NCBI GenBank assembly: GCA_028706415.1
Contig: JAQWBK010000009.1
Span: 1-26,475, forward strand
DNA length: 26,475 nucleotides
From: Oscillospiraceae bacterium
GTDB taxonomy: Bacteria; Bacillota; Clostridia; Oscillospirales; Acutalibacteraceae
Direction of reading: 5' to 3'
Shown here: one piece after another, positions 8,097 to 15,295 of the stretch
Numbering within the stretch: the first letter of the stretch is position 1
Layout of the letters: every line of letters starts with the position of its first letter
Program-made: the position numbers and the translations under genes
The notes under the pieces: model-generated
Databases searched by the model: none
What the model saw: the letters and a program-made list of their open reading frames with translations, nothing else
Told to the model about the DNA's origin: nothing

Positions 8097-8149
8097 TGTC
8101 CGCCCTCCTTCCGACTTCAACTCTAACGAGCAGTTAATTACTAGAAAAG

Positions 8150-8178
8150 ATTATACCCCTCACCCGGGTAATCGTCAA
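8150..8178 (-). promoter_or_regulatory. Sigma-A promoter of folE
   Basis: On the minus strand, TTGACG (8178-8173), a 17-bp spacer, then a perfect TATAAT (8155-8150), about 54 bp upstream of the folE start. Confidence 0.85.
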
Positions 8179-8333
8179 GCACCGAGGGTCAATTCGGACA
8201 TTTGTCAGTTTTAATTATTAGTACAATCGGTAAGTTTGTCTTCTTATATGATATCTTGATGAAATGTTATGCCTGTTTTCGGTCATTTGCACAAATATAT
8301 ACCCCTTTATTATTAAAATACGGATTTTAATAC

Positions 8334-8362
8334 TTGACACATTCATTAGCGCGTTATACAAT
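8334..8362 (+). promoter_or_regulatory. Sigma-A promoter of rny
   Basis: Perfect TTGACA (8334-8339), a 17-bp spacer, then TACAAT (8357-8362). Transcription would start near 8369, giving an untranslated leader of about 150 nt. Between the folE and rny promoters (about 8180-8330) I see only AT-rich sequence with no gene. Confidence 0.85.
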
Positions 8363-8368
8363 ATTTGT

Positions 8369-8519
8369 TAGGTTTACAAAACTCCTTTATGTAATGGTGG
8401 CGCAAAACGTAAAAGGACAAGCCTTCCGGGAATTCCTAACCCGAGAATGCAACCGGGGATAATCCCCGTTTTTACCTTAGAATTTAATAATAAATGAAAA
8501 TTGGAGGTGCATCTTTTAA
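8369..8519 (+). ncRNA. Structured 5' leader of rny with attenuator-like hairpin
   Basis: The leader contains a long-range stem CCTTTATGT (8384-8392) with ACGTAAAAGG (8407-8416), then CGGG/CCCG (8427-8430 and 8440-8443). It ends in a terminator-like hairpin, CGGGG/CCCCG followed by TTTTT (8454-8473), about 46 bp before the start codon. Such a layout suggests attenuation or an autoregulatory cleavage site for RNase Y itself. It does not match riboswitch consensus sequences I know (c-di-GMP, c-di-AMP, glycine, T-box, THF). Structure and role are inferred by eye only. Confidence 0.45.
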
Positions 8520-10085
8520 GTGCCAAGTGTCTGGAATATTATATTCTGCGCAGCCGGCCTTATTGTAGGCGGCATACTTTCGGGTATAATCGCCTTTAAA
8601 TCCGGCGTTTCTCATAGAAAAAAGATTGCAGAAAGTGCCATCGGTTCGGCCGAGGCTGAAGCAAAAAAAATAGTGAGTGACGCGTTAAACGCGGCAGAAT
8701 CAAAAAAGAAAGAACTACTACTAGAAGCCAAGGATGATATCCACCGTCAGCGTTCTGATGCAGAACGAGAACTTAAGGAAAGACGAAATGATATTCAGCG
8801 GCAGGAACGCCGTCTTCAGCAAAAAGAAGAAACTCTTGATCGAAAAATCGATAATAACGAGAAAAAAGAAGAAAGCATCGCTTTAAAGCAAAAGGAAGTC
8901 GAGGCACGCCTTATTGATGCTGAAAGTTTAAAGAAGGGTCAATTTGATATGCTGGAGCGTATCTCCGGCTATACAGCAGAGCAGGCTAAGGAATACCTGC
9001 TCGGTAACCTTGAAAGTGAACTTACACATGAAAAAGCCTTGAAAATCACCGAAATTGAAGCTAGGTATAATGAAGAATCAGACCAGCGCGCCCGAGAACT
9101 TATTTCTCATGCAATTCAGCGCTGTGCTGCCGATCAAGTAACCGAAACCACCGTTTCGGTGGTACCTCTTCCAAATGATGAAATGAAGGGGCGGATTATC
9201 GGCCGTGAAGGCAGAAACATCCGCGCAATCGAAACGCTTACCGGCGTTGACCTTATTATTGATGATACACCCGAGGCAATTACCCTTTCAAGCTTTGACC
9301 CTGTTCGCCGTGAAATTGCCCGGATAGCCTTAGAACGCCTGATAACCGACGGTCGTATTCATCCTGCTCGTATTGAGGAAATGGTCGAAAAAGCCCGCCG
9401 TGAGGTTGAAGCCACAATCAAAAAAGAGGGCGAGCGTGCCGTTCTTGAAACCGGATTACACGGTATAGCACCTGAAATAATGAAGCTGCTTGGCCGCATG
9501 CATTATCGCACAAGCTATGGCCAGAATGTACTCAACCACTCCATGGAGGTGGCCTTCCTTTCAGGTATTATGGCAAGCGAGCTCGGAATCGATCCCGTGA
9601 TTGCCAGGCGCGCCGGTTTGCTTCATGATATCGGCAAGGCTGTTGACCACGAAGTTGAGGGTTCACATGTCGAAATCGGCGTTGATATCGCCAAGAAGTA
9701 CAAGGAAAACGAAGCTGTTGTTCACGCAATCCAAGCCCATCACGGGGATGTTGAAGCCAAAACCATCGTCGCCTGTCTTGTTCAGGCAGCCGATGCAATT
9801 TCGGCGGCACGCCCCGGAGCAAGACGCGAAAACCTTGAAAGCTACATCAAGCGTCTCGAAAAGCTTGAAGAAATTGCAAATGAATTTGAAGCTGTTGAGC
9901 GTTCCTTTGCAATTCAGGCAGGTCGTGAGGTTCGGATAATCGTCCGTCCCGAAATGATAAATGACGACCAGATGGTTCTGCTTGCTCGTGATATTGCCAA
10001 GAGTATCGAAGATAATCTCGACTACCCCGGCCAGATTAAAGTAAACCTAATTCGTGAAAATCGCGCCATCGATTATGCAAAATAA
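8520..10085 (+). CDS. rny: Ribonuclease Y
   Basis: 521 residues, the standard length of this membrane-bound endoribonuclease that starts decay of many mRNAs in Firmicutes. It has one N-terminal membrane helix (IIFCAAGLIVGGILSGIIAF) and a charged coiled coil over residues 30-190 (QRQERRLQQKEETLDRKI is typical). A KH RNA-binding domain follows with GRIIGREGRNIRAIETLTGV at about 224-243. The HD metal-dependent phosphohydrolase domain has His369-Asp370 in LLHDIGKAVDHEVEG. The start is GTG 8520, with GGAGGT (8503-8508) 11 nt upstream. ymdB follows, as in Bacillus, but more than 300 bp of repeats and a terminator separate them here. Confidence 0.98.
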   Translation: MPSVWNIIFCAAGLIVGGILSGIIAFKSGVSHRKKIAESAIGSAEAEAKKIVSDALNAAESKKKELLLEAKDDIHRQRSDAERELKERRNDIQRQERRLQQKEETLDRKIDNNEKKEESIALKQKEVEARLIDAESLKKGQFDMLERISGYTAEQAKEYLLGNLESELTHEKALKITEIEARYNEESDQRARELISHAIQRCAADQVTETTVSVVPLPNDEMKGRIIGREGRNIRAIETLTGVDLIIDDTPEAITLSSFDPVRREIARIALERLITDGRIHPARIEEMVEKARREVEATIKKEGERAVLETGLHGIAPEIMKLLGRMHYRTSYGQNVLNHSMEVAFLSGIMASELGIDPVIARRAGLLHDIGKAVDHEVEGSHVEIGVDIAKKYKENEAVVHAIQAHHGDVEAKTIVACLVQAADAISAARPGARRENLESYIKRLEKLEEIANEFEAVERSFAIQAGREVRIIVRPEMINDDQMVLLARDIAKSIEDNLDYPGQIKVNLIRENRAIDYAK

Positions 10086-10104
10086 GTCCGTGATTTAGTG
10101 TTAC

Positions 10105-10142
10105 AGCGGCGTCTCCTCACAAGGGGCGCCGCTTATCCTTTA
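10105..10142 (+). terminator. Likely terminator after rny
   Basis: AGCGGCG (10105-10111) pairs with CGCCGCT (10127-10133), with additional CTC/GGGG pairing inside. The following TTATCCTTT is only a moderate T-tract. Confidence 0.6.
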
Positions 10143-10172
10143 ATACTGATAAACTCAACCACCTTCCCTTCC

Positions 10173-10208
10173 AGGCGAAGGTTTTAAACCAATAGTAGAG
10201 ACAATAAA
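10173..10208 (+). repeat. 36-bp dispersed repeat, copy B
   Basis: This copy differs from 303-338 at only two positions, in the same orientation, and lies directly before the inverted-repeat element at 10209-10375. It starts with AGGCGAAGGTTTTAA and ends with GAGACAATAAA. Confidence 0.8.
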
Positions 10209-10375
10209 GGTCACCTCTTATACTGCTCTCAAGTAAAAATCAAGACATATTTGCGGTCTGTTTTCCGCCATACAGCGTTGTTGTCGTCGGCGGGCTTTCC
10301 GCATTACGAGGAGATTTGACACGGTCGGGCTGAAATTGTGCCGGAAGACGCCAGAAGGGGTTTTTAGAGGTGACC
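10209..10375. repeat. Chimeric inverted-repeat element containing half of a 158-bp element
   Basis: The outer ends are perfect 10-bp inverted repeats, GGTCACCTCT (10209-10218) and AGAGGTGACC (10366-10375). Inside, 10220-10295 matches the right half of the 158-bp element, inverted relative to the other copies, with only about two mismatches in 76 bp. At GCGGGC it changes abruptly into unrelated sequence (10296-10365). With copy B of the 36-bp repeat it fills most of the rny-ymdB gap; no gene is visible there. Confidence 0.75.
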
Positions 10376-10408
10376 TAAATTATTTTCCCAGAAAGGTGGG
10401 GTCGGTTT

Positions 10409-11179
10409 ATGAATATTCTATGTGTCGGTGATGTTGTCGGAAGTATCGGATGTATGTTTCTTCGTAAAATGCTGCCCGGAATTAAACAAGAATATTCTGT
10501 CGATGTATGCGTTGTCAACGGTGAGAACGCAGCAGACGGAAACGGACTTACTCCTTCGGCCGCACAGCATCTGTTTGACAGCGGCGCGGATGTAATAACC
10601 GGAGGTAATCACATATTTAGGCGACAGGCGCTGTATGAACTACTTGATACCTTCCCCGCCCTTCTTCGGCCGGCAAATTATCCTTCTTCTGCACCGGGTC
10701 AAGGGGTTTGCGTAGTTGACAGAGGCCGTTATCAGGTTACAATAATCAACCTTATCGGCGTGGTTTATATGGAACCTCTTGCCTGCCCGTTTGACTCCTT
10801 GGATATGCTGCTTAAGCATGCGGGAAATCCAAAATTCTGTATTGTTGATTTTCATGCGGAAGCCACCGCCGAGAAAAAGGCACTTGCTTACCATGCAGAC
10901 GGGCGTATATCTGCATTGTTCGGAACCCACACCCATGTTCAAACAGCGGACGAGCAGATTTTACCCGAAGGAACAGGTTTTATTACCGATGTCGGAATGA
11001 CCGGCCCGATAAATTCGGTGCTTGGTATCCGCCCCGAGCAGGCAATTGCAAAAATGCATGGAAAGCTGCCTGTTCGTTTCAGCACCGCCGAAGGGCCATG
11101 TAAATTAAATGCGGTTGTGATGACATTATCGGATACGACAGGCAAAACAACCTCAATCAAGCGTTTGGTTATTGAATAA
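10409..11179 (+). CDS. ymdB: YmdB-type metallophosphoesterase (TIGR00282 family)
   Basis: 256 residues. YmdB is a dimetal phosphodiesterase that hydrolyses 2',3'-cyclic nucleotides in vitro and affects RNA turnover and biofilm versus motility choice in Bacillus. Metal and active-site residues fall where expected: Asp8 (CVGDVVG), Glu39-Asn40 (VNGENAADG), Asn67 (GGNHIF), His149 (DFHAEAT), His174 and His176 (FGTHTHVQTAD). The C-terminal FITDVGMTGP is the family signature. The length is close to the usual 260-265. ATG 10409 is preceded by AAAGGTGGGG. It follows rny as in many Firmicutes, but repeats separate the two, so it may have its own promoter; I could not find a convincing one. Confidence 0.96.
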   Translation: MNILCVGDVVGSIGCMFLRKMLPGIKQEYSVDVCVVNGENAADGNGLTPSAAQHLFDSGADVITGGNHIFRRQALYELLDTFPALLRPANYPSSAPGQGVCVVDRGRYQVTIINLIGVVYMEPLACPFDSLDMLLKHAGNPKFCIVDFHAEATAEKKALAYHADGRISALFGTHTHVQTADEQILPEGTGFITDVGMTGPINSVLGIRPEQAIAKMHGKLPVRFSTAEGPCKLNAVVMTLSDTTGKTTSIKRLVIE

Positions 11180-11188
11180 AATATCATA

Positions 11189-11226
11189 TAAATCAAGCAA
11201 AAAGCTTTGATATATGGGTTTTTGTG
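11189..11226 (+). terminator. Possible AT-rich terminator after ymdB
   Basis: An imperfect hairpin, TATAAATCAAGC against GCTTTGATATA with an AAAA loop, is followed by GGGTTTTTG. The stem is weak and the call is tentative. Confidence 0.35.
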
Positions 11227-11264
11227 TGGATTTATTGGTAAGGTTTTAATGAGGCATCAGTATT

Positions 11265-11422
11265 ATACTGTTCTCAAGTAAAAGGTGAGACAAAATTTGC
11301 GAGGATGTTTTTCGTCATGCAAGGCGGAGGAGGAGAGCGGGCTGACGCCCGCCGACGACAACAACGCTGTATGGCGGAAAACAGACCGCAAAGATGTCTT
11401 GATTTTTACTTGAGATCAGTAT
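11265..11422 (+). repeat. 158-bp foldback element, copy 1
   Basis: The terminal inverted repeats ATACTGTTCTCAAGTAAAA and TTTTACTTGAGATCAGTAT pair at all but one position. Internally, TTTGCG pairs with CGCAAA, GTTTTTCGTCAT with ATGGCGGAAAAC, and GCGGGC-TGA-CGCCCGC forms the centre. Almost the whole element can therefore fold into one long hairpin. It has no open reading frame of note. It lies between ymdB and the peptide-binding lipoprotein gene and fills most of that roughly 400-bp gap. It is nearly identical to the copy at 19583. Confidence 0.88.
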
Positions 11423-11495
11423 TAAAATACGCCACTTAAATCTTTTTTAATAAAGTCCTACAATAACTTAATACGGACATATTCCATCTGTAATG

Positions 11496-11524
11496 TTGAA
11501 AAATCAACATCAATCTTGTATACT
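11496..11524 (+). promoter_or_regulatory. Sigma-A promoter of the peptide-binding lipoprotein gene
   Basis: TTGAAA (11496-11501), a 17-bp spacer, then TATACT (11519-11524), about 63 bp upstream of the TTG start. Confidence 0.75.
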
Positions 11525-11586
11525 TTAATATGCTCTGATTTGTAAACAACCGCGAAAGACAACGGTTAAGGACGGGAGGCTTGGGT

Positions 11587-13086
11587 TTGAAAGGTGCAGC
11601 TGTTATTTTATTTGCCATGTTATTTTTAATTACTGCTTTGGGCTGCGTGCCCAGAAATGATGTTTCTGATGATTCCGCATCGTCTACAGTTGAGACAAAC
11701 ACATCCCAAACGGCAAATGTCATTAAGGCAACCCCCTTTACACTTGCATACAGTAGTAACGACACACTTAATCCGTATAATACCGAAAACTCTGTTAATT
11801 TGCAGCTTTGCTCATTAATATTTGAAGGCCTAGCACGCCTTGACAATATAATTACACCAAAACCATTGTTGGCTGGGGCGATTGACAGCAGCATCCCCTC
11901 TAATATTACGGCAACTCTCCGAAAAAACGCCAAATTCTCGGACGGTTCCGGGGTCACTTTGGAGGATGTTATCAATTCCTTTGATCTGGCCAAAAAATCA
12001 GATAATTATAAAATGCTGCTGAGCAATGTTAAAACCTGCAAAGCCGAGGGCGACAGCATTATTTTTGAGCTTAACGCCCCCGACCCGAATGCAACGGCCT
12101 GCCTGACTTTCCCTATCCTAAAAAAAGGCAGCGAGAAAAAACCGATTGGCAGCGGACGATATATCTTTAAAGAAGGCGATTCACCAAAGCTTGTCGCAAA
12201 TACCCGCAATTCATCAAAAGCTAATATAAAAACCATCCATCTGCTGGATGTTTCGGACGGAGATGCCATACTCTATGCGCTGGAAAGCGGCAGTGTCAGC
12301 TATTATTTCACTGATTTAGCCGGCGGGGATATTCCTCGCACCTCGAGTGCAAGCATAAAAGTACCGCTTAATTCGGTTGTTTTTATAGGAATTAATTCGG
12401 GGCGCTCCGCCCTATCCAAACCCGAAGTAAGGCTTGCATTAAGCAATGCAGTAAATAGGAAAGACATTTGTGCCGGTGCTTTTGCAGGGCGTGCAAGGCC
12501 CGCAACGACTCCTTTTAACCCGAATTGGGCATCATCTGCCCAACTAAAAGGTTTTAAAATTGAGGAAAATATTACTGCAGCTGTTGCACAATTGGAGCTG
12601 GCGGGTTATAATAATAAGAGTACTGAAAAAAATGTGCTGTCACTTGAGCTGCTCGTCAGCGAGGGAAACAGCTTCCGTGAAGCCTCTGCCCAACTGATTA
12701 AAAGCCAGTTTGCGAAGGTGGGAATCAAGCTTACCGTTGTTAAAGACTCATTTAACAATACCGTTAAAAGAATTAAATCGGGTGATTTTGACCTTTATAT
12801 CGGAGAGGTTCTTTTGCCATTTAATATGAGCCTCGGTTCTTTTCTTTCAAAAGGAGGAAAAGCCTCCTACGGTATTAAGCTAAATGGTAACACAGCATCT
12901 GATTATATCAAATATCTAAACGGTAATTTGACACTTCAAGAATTTACAGACACCTTTACTGCTGATGTCCCATATATACCGATTTGTTGGCGGGATGGTA
13001 TGGCAGCATATAATCGTTCCCTTTCCGGAATGAACCCCATATCATCCGATATATTCTACGGTTTAGAAAGCTCGGTTTACTCATAA
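11587..13086 (+). CDS. ABC transporter substrate-binding lipoprotein, family 5 (oligopeptide type)
   Basis: 499 residues from TTG 11587, where GGGAGG sits 7 nt upstream; a TTG at 11581 would be too close to that site. A lipoprotein signal ends in LITALGC, so the protein is probably lipid-anchored on the outer face of the membrane. The family-5 (OppA/DppA) order is visible: SSNDTLNPYNTENSVN, LIFEGLARLDN, then ATLRKNAKFSDGSGVTLEDV as the usual signature region, and RLALSNAVNRKDICAG in the second lobe. No permease or ATPase genes are nearby, so it is an orphan binding protein. It could serve a transporter encoded elsewhere or act as a sensor. It precedes the Asp23 gene by 45 bp. Confidence 0.88.
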   Translation: MKGAAVILFAMLFLITALGCVPRNDVSDDSASSTVETNTSQTANVIKATPFTLAYSSNDTLNPYNTENSVNLQLCSLIFEGLARLDNIITPKPLLAGAIDSSIPSNITATLRKNAKFSDGSGVTLEDVINSFDLAKKSDNYKMLLSNVKTCKAEGDSIIFELNAPDPNATACLTFPILKKGSEKKPIGSGRYIFKEGDSPKLVANTRNSSKANIKTIHLLDVSDGDAILYALESGSVSYYFTDLAGGDIPRTSSASIKVPLNSVVFIGINSGRSALSKPEVRLALSNAVNRKDICAGAFAGRARPATTPFNPNWASSAQLKGFKIEENITAAVAQLELAGYNNKSTEKNVLSLELLVSEGNSFREASAQLIKSQFAKVGIKLTVVKDSFNNTVKRIKSGDFDLYIGEVLLPFNMSLGSFLSKGGKASYGIKLNGNTASDYIKYLNGNLTLQEFTDTFTADVPYIPICWRDGMAAYNRSLSGMNPISSDIFYGLESSVYS

Positions 13087-13131
13087 GATATGTTACGATC
13101 TATTGTTTATCGATTAATAGGAGGAACGCAT

Positions 13132-13482
13132 ATGATTCAAATGGAAAACCATCTTGGTGTTATCGAAATTTCACAGGAATACTTTGCATATCTTGTTGGA
13201 AATGCAGCCTCCTCATGTTACGGTGTGGCAGGCATGGTTAAGAGCGGCGCAAAACAGGGTCTTCGCTCCTTAATATCCCGCCGTTCTTATGCCGATGAAG
13301 GTGTTCGCGTTCGTATTGAAAATGATAAATTGATCGTGGACTTGCATATCACTGTAATTTATGGTATGAATATTTCTGCCATCGCTAAAAGTATCGTTAA
13401 CAAGGTCCGCTATACGGTTGAACAGGCCACAGGACTTGAAGTCCGTAAGGTCAATGTTTTTGTCGATGGTATGTTATCCTAA
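13132..13482 (+). CDS. Asp23/Gls24 family envelope stress protein (YloU-like)
   Basis: 116 residues from ATG 13132 with TAGGAGG 8 nt upstream. The Asp23 domain covers the whole protein: GVIEISQEYFAYLVGNAASS then CYGVAGMV, VRVRIENDKLIVDLHITVIY and VRYTVEQATGLEVRKVNVFV. It lacks a signal peptide; Asp23 proteins sit on the inner face of the membrane. It directly precedes the DAK2-domain kinase, the same pairing as yloU-yloV in Bacillus, which supports the assignment. Confidence 0.93.
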   Translation: MIQMENHLGVIEISQEYFAYLVGNAASSCYGVAGMVKSGAKQGLRSLISRRSYADEGVRVRIENDKLIVDLHITVIYGMNISAIAKSIVNKVRYTVEQATGLEVRKVNVFVDGMLS

Positions 13483-13546
13483 AAAAGCGGTATAATTCCG
13501 TCCGACGGTTATGTGCCGCGGTGATTTCCTTTAAGGAGTGCTTATA

Positions 13547-15214
13547 TTGATTCAAGGTAAAACTCTGCGTGATTCGATAATATCTGCGTCCAATTGTCTT
13601 GCAAAATCCAAACAGACGGTGGACGAGTTAAATATATTCCCTGTGCCCGACGGTGATACCGGAACAAATATGTCCATGACAATAGCTGCCGCCAGCCGTG
13701 AGCTTGCGCGGCTATCCGATCCTACCGTCTCACAGGTTGCCGACACTGCTTCTTCCGCCCTGCTTCGCGGAGCAAGAGGTAACTCCGGCGTAATTTTATC
13801 TCTTTTATTCCGCGGCTTTTCTAAGGGATTAAAGGGAAAGGACGAAGCAAACGGTGCAGACCTGGCCGATGCGCTCGCTTTGGGCGTTGAGGGGGCCTAC
13901 AAGGCGGTTATGAAGCCTACCGAGGGCACCATTCTAACGGTGGCGCGTGAGGCCGCCGCAAAGGGGCAGGATGCTGCCGCCGTGGATAAATCCGTGTCAC
14001 ATGTATGGAATGTTATATGCCAAGAGGCTGATGAATCTCTAAAAAGAACCCCTGAGCTTCTGCCGGTTCTGAAAAAGGCAGGGGTTGTGGATGCCGGCGC
14101 AATGGGGCTTTGCATTATTTTCAAAGCTATGAAGGATGTTTTTGACGGCGGAGCCATTGTAGAAAGTGATTCTTCGGCGGATACTTCATATGTCTCGGGC
14201 ATCAGTGCTGCGGGAGTATTTGAAGCAGACATTAAATTCACCTATTGCACCGAATTTATCGTGGGACGAGAAAAAGGGAATACGCAAGACCCCCTGCGTC
14301 TGCGTGCTTATCTGGAATCGAACGGGGACAGTGTTGTTGTGGTGGATGATGCCGAAATTATTAAGGTTCATGTGCATACCAACGAGCCCGGCTCTGCGTT
14401 ATCCGAAGGTATGAAATATGGGCATTTTGAAACTGTAAAGATTGAGAATATGCGCATCCAGCACGCAAATGCTGCATGGGTGCCCGAGGGCGAGGGCAAC
14501 TCCGAGCCTGCCGCTCCGGTCAGACTGGAACCTGAAAATGAGTACGGTTTTGTTTCGGTTGCCGCCGGAGATGGAATTCGGACACTTTTTACCGATCTCG
14601 GGTGCGACAGCATTGTGTCCGGCGGGCAGACAATGAATCCTTCAACCGAAGATATTCTTAAAGCAATCCAAGCCACCCCTGCCAAGGTCGTTTTTGTGCT
14701 TCCGAATAACAAAAATATTATTTTGGCTGCCGAACAGACCATTCCACTAGCAGACCGGAAGGTTTATGTTCTTCAGACCAGAACCATCCCACAGGGTATT
14801 TCCGCCATGCTGAGCTTTAATCCGGATGACGATGTCGAGCAGAACCTGCTTAATATGATGAAATCGGCCAACAATGTTTCGACAGGTTCGATTACATTTG
14901 CAGCGCGTAACAGTGATTTTGAAGACCATGCTATTAAAGAGGGTGAGATCCTCGCCTTAGAAAACGGCAAGGTTATTTTCGCAGACACCGATATCCGTCA
15001 TGCCGCAATCAAGCTTACTAGAAGCATCATTAATTCGAGAAAAATAACCGGCAAGGAAACCAGCTTCATCACCCTGATTTACGGGGATGAAATCGATGAA
15101 GTCCAAGCAAATGAAGTTCGGGATGCGGTACAGGCAAAGGTTGGTAACTCGGTGGATATAACCCTTGTAAACGGCGGTCAACCTGTCTACTACTATTTTA
15201 TTTCGGTTGAATAA
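13547..15214 (+). CDS. fakA: DAK2-domain fatty acid kinase (FakA/YloV)
   Basis: 555 residues from TTG 13547 with AAGGAG 8 nt upstream. FakA phosphorylates fatty acids bound to FakB proteins, giving acyl-phosphate for phospholipid synthesis. The N-terminal DAK2 (dihydroxyacetone-kinase-like, ATP-binding) domain is clear from ELNIFPVPDGDTGTNMSMTI, then SALLRGARGNSGVILSLLFR and DAGAMGLCIIFKAM. A middle domain contains EFIVG...VHVHTNEPGSAL, and a C-terminal EDD/DegV-like region contains VFVLPNNKNIILAAEQ. The length matches the family (about 550). No fakB is seen nearby. It is cotranscribed with the Asp23 gene (64-bp gap), and transcription ends at a very long palindrome starting in its stop codon. 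Confidence 0.95.
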   Translation: MIQGKTLRDSIISASNCLAKSKQTVDELNIFPVPDGDTGTNMSMTIAAASRELARLSDPTVSQVADTASSALLRGARGNSGVILSLLFRGFSKGLKGKDEANGADLADALALGVEGAYKAVMKPTEGTILTVAREAAAKGQDAAAVDKSVSHVWNVICQEADESLKRTPELLPVLKKAGVVDAGAMGLCIIFKAMKDVFDGGAIVESDSSADTSYVSGISAAGVFEADIKFTYCTEFIVGREKGNTQDPLRLRAYLESNGDSVVVVDDAEIIKVHVHTNEPGSALSEGMKYGHFETVKIENMRIQHANAAWVPEGEGNSEPAAPVRLEPENEYGFVSVAAGDGIRTLFTDLGCDSIVSGGQTMNPSTEDILKAIQATPAKVVFVLPNNKNIILAAEQTIPLADRKVYVLQTRTIPQGISAMLSFNPDDDVEQNLLNMMKSANNVSTGSITFAARNSDFEDHAIKEGEILALENGKVIFADTDIRHAAIKLTRSIINSRKITGKETSFITLIYGDEIDEVQANEVRDAVQAKVGNSVDITLVNGGQPVYYYFISVE

Positions 15215-15293
15215 ATAATTACAAAGCATAAAAAAGGGCTGTTGCACCACCTTGGTGATGCAACAGCCCTTTTTTATGCTTTGTAATTATTTA
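15212..15293. terminator. Very long palindrome between convergent stop codons, bidirectional terminator
   Basis: Arms of about 39 bp pair with one mismatch around a short centre (CACC/GGTG). A GGGCTGTTGCA core is flanked by A6 and T6 runs, so it can terminate in both directions. The palindrome starts in the fakA stop codon and ends 2 bp before the stop codon of the opposing lipoprotein gene. Confidence 0.92.
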
Positions 15294-15295
15294 AT

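Noticed and set aside
8369..8519. Known riboswitch (c-di-GMP, c-di-AMP, T-box, glycine) upstream of rny
   Set aside because: None of the conserved cores is present by eye; only hairpins and a T-run could be supported.
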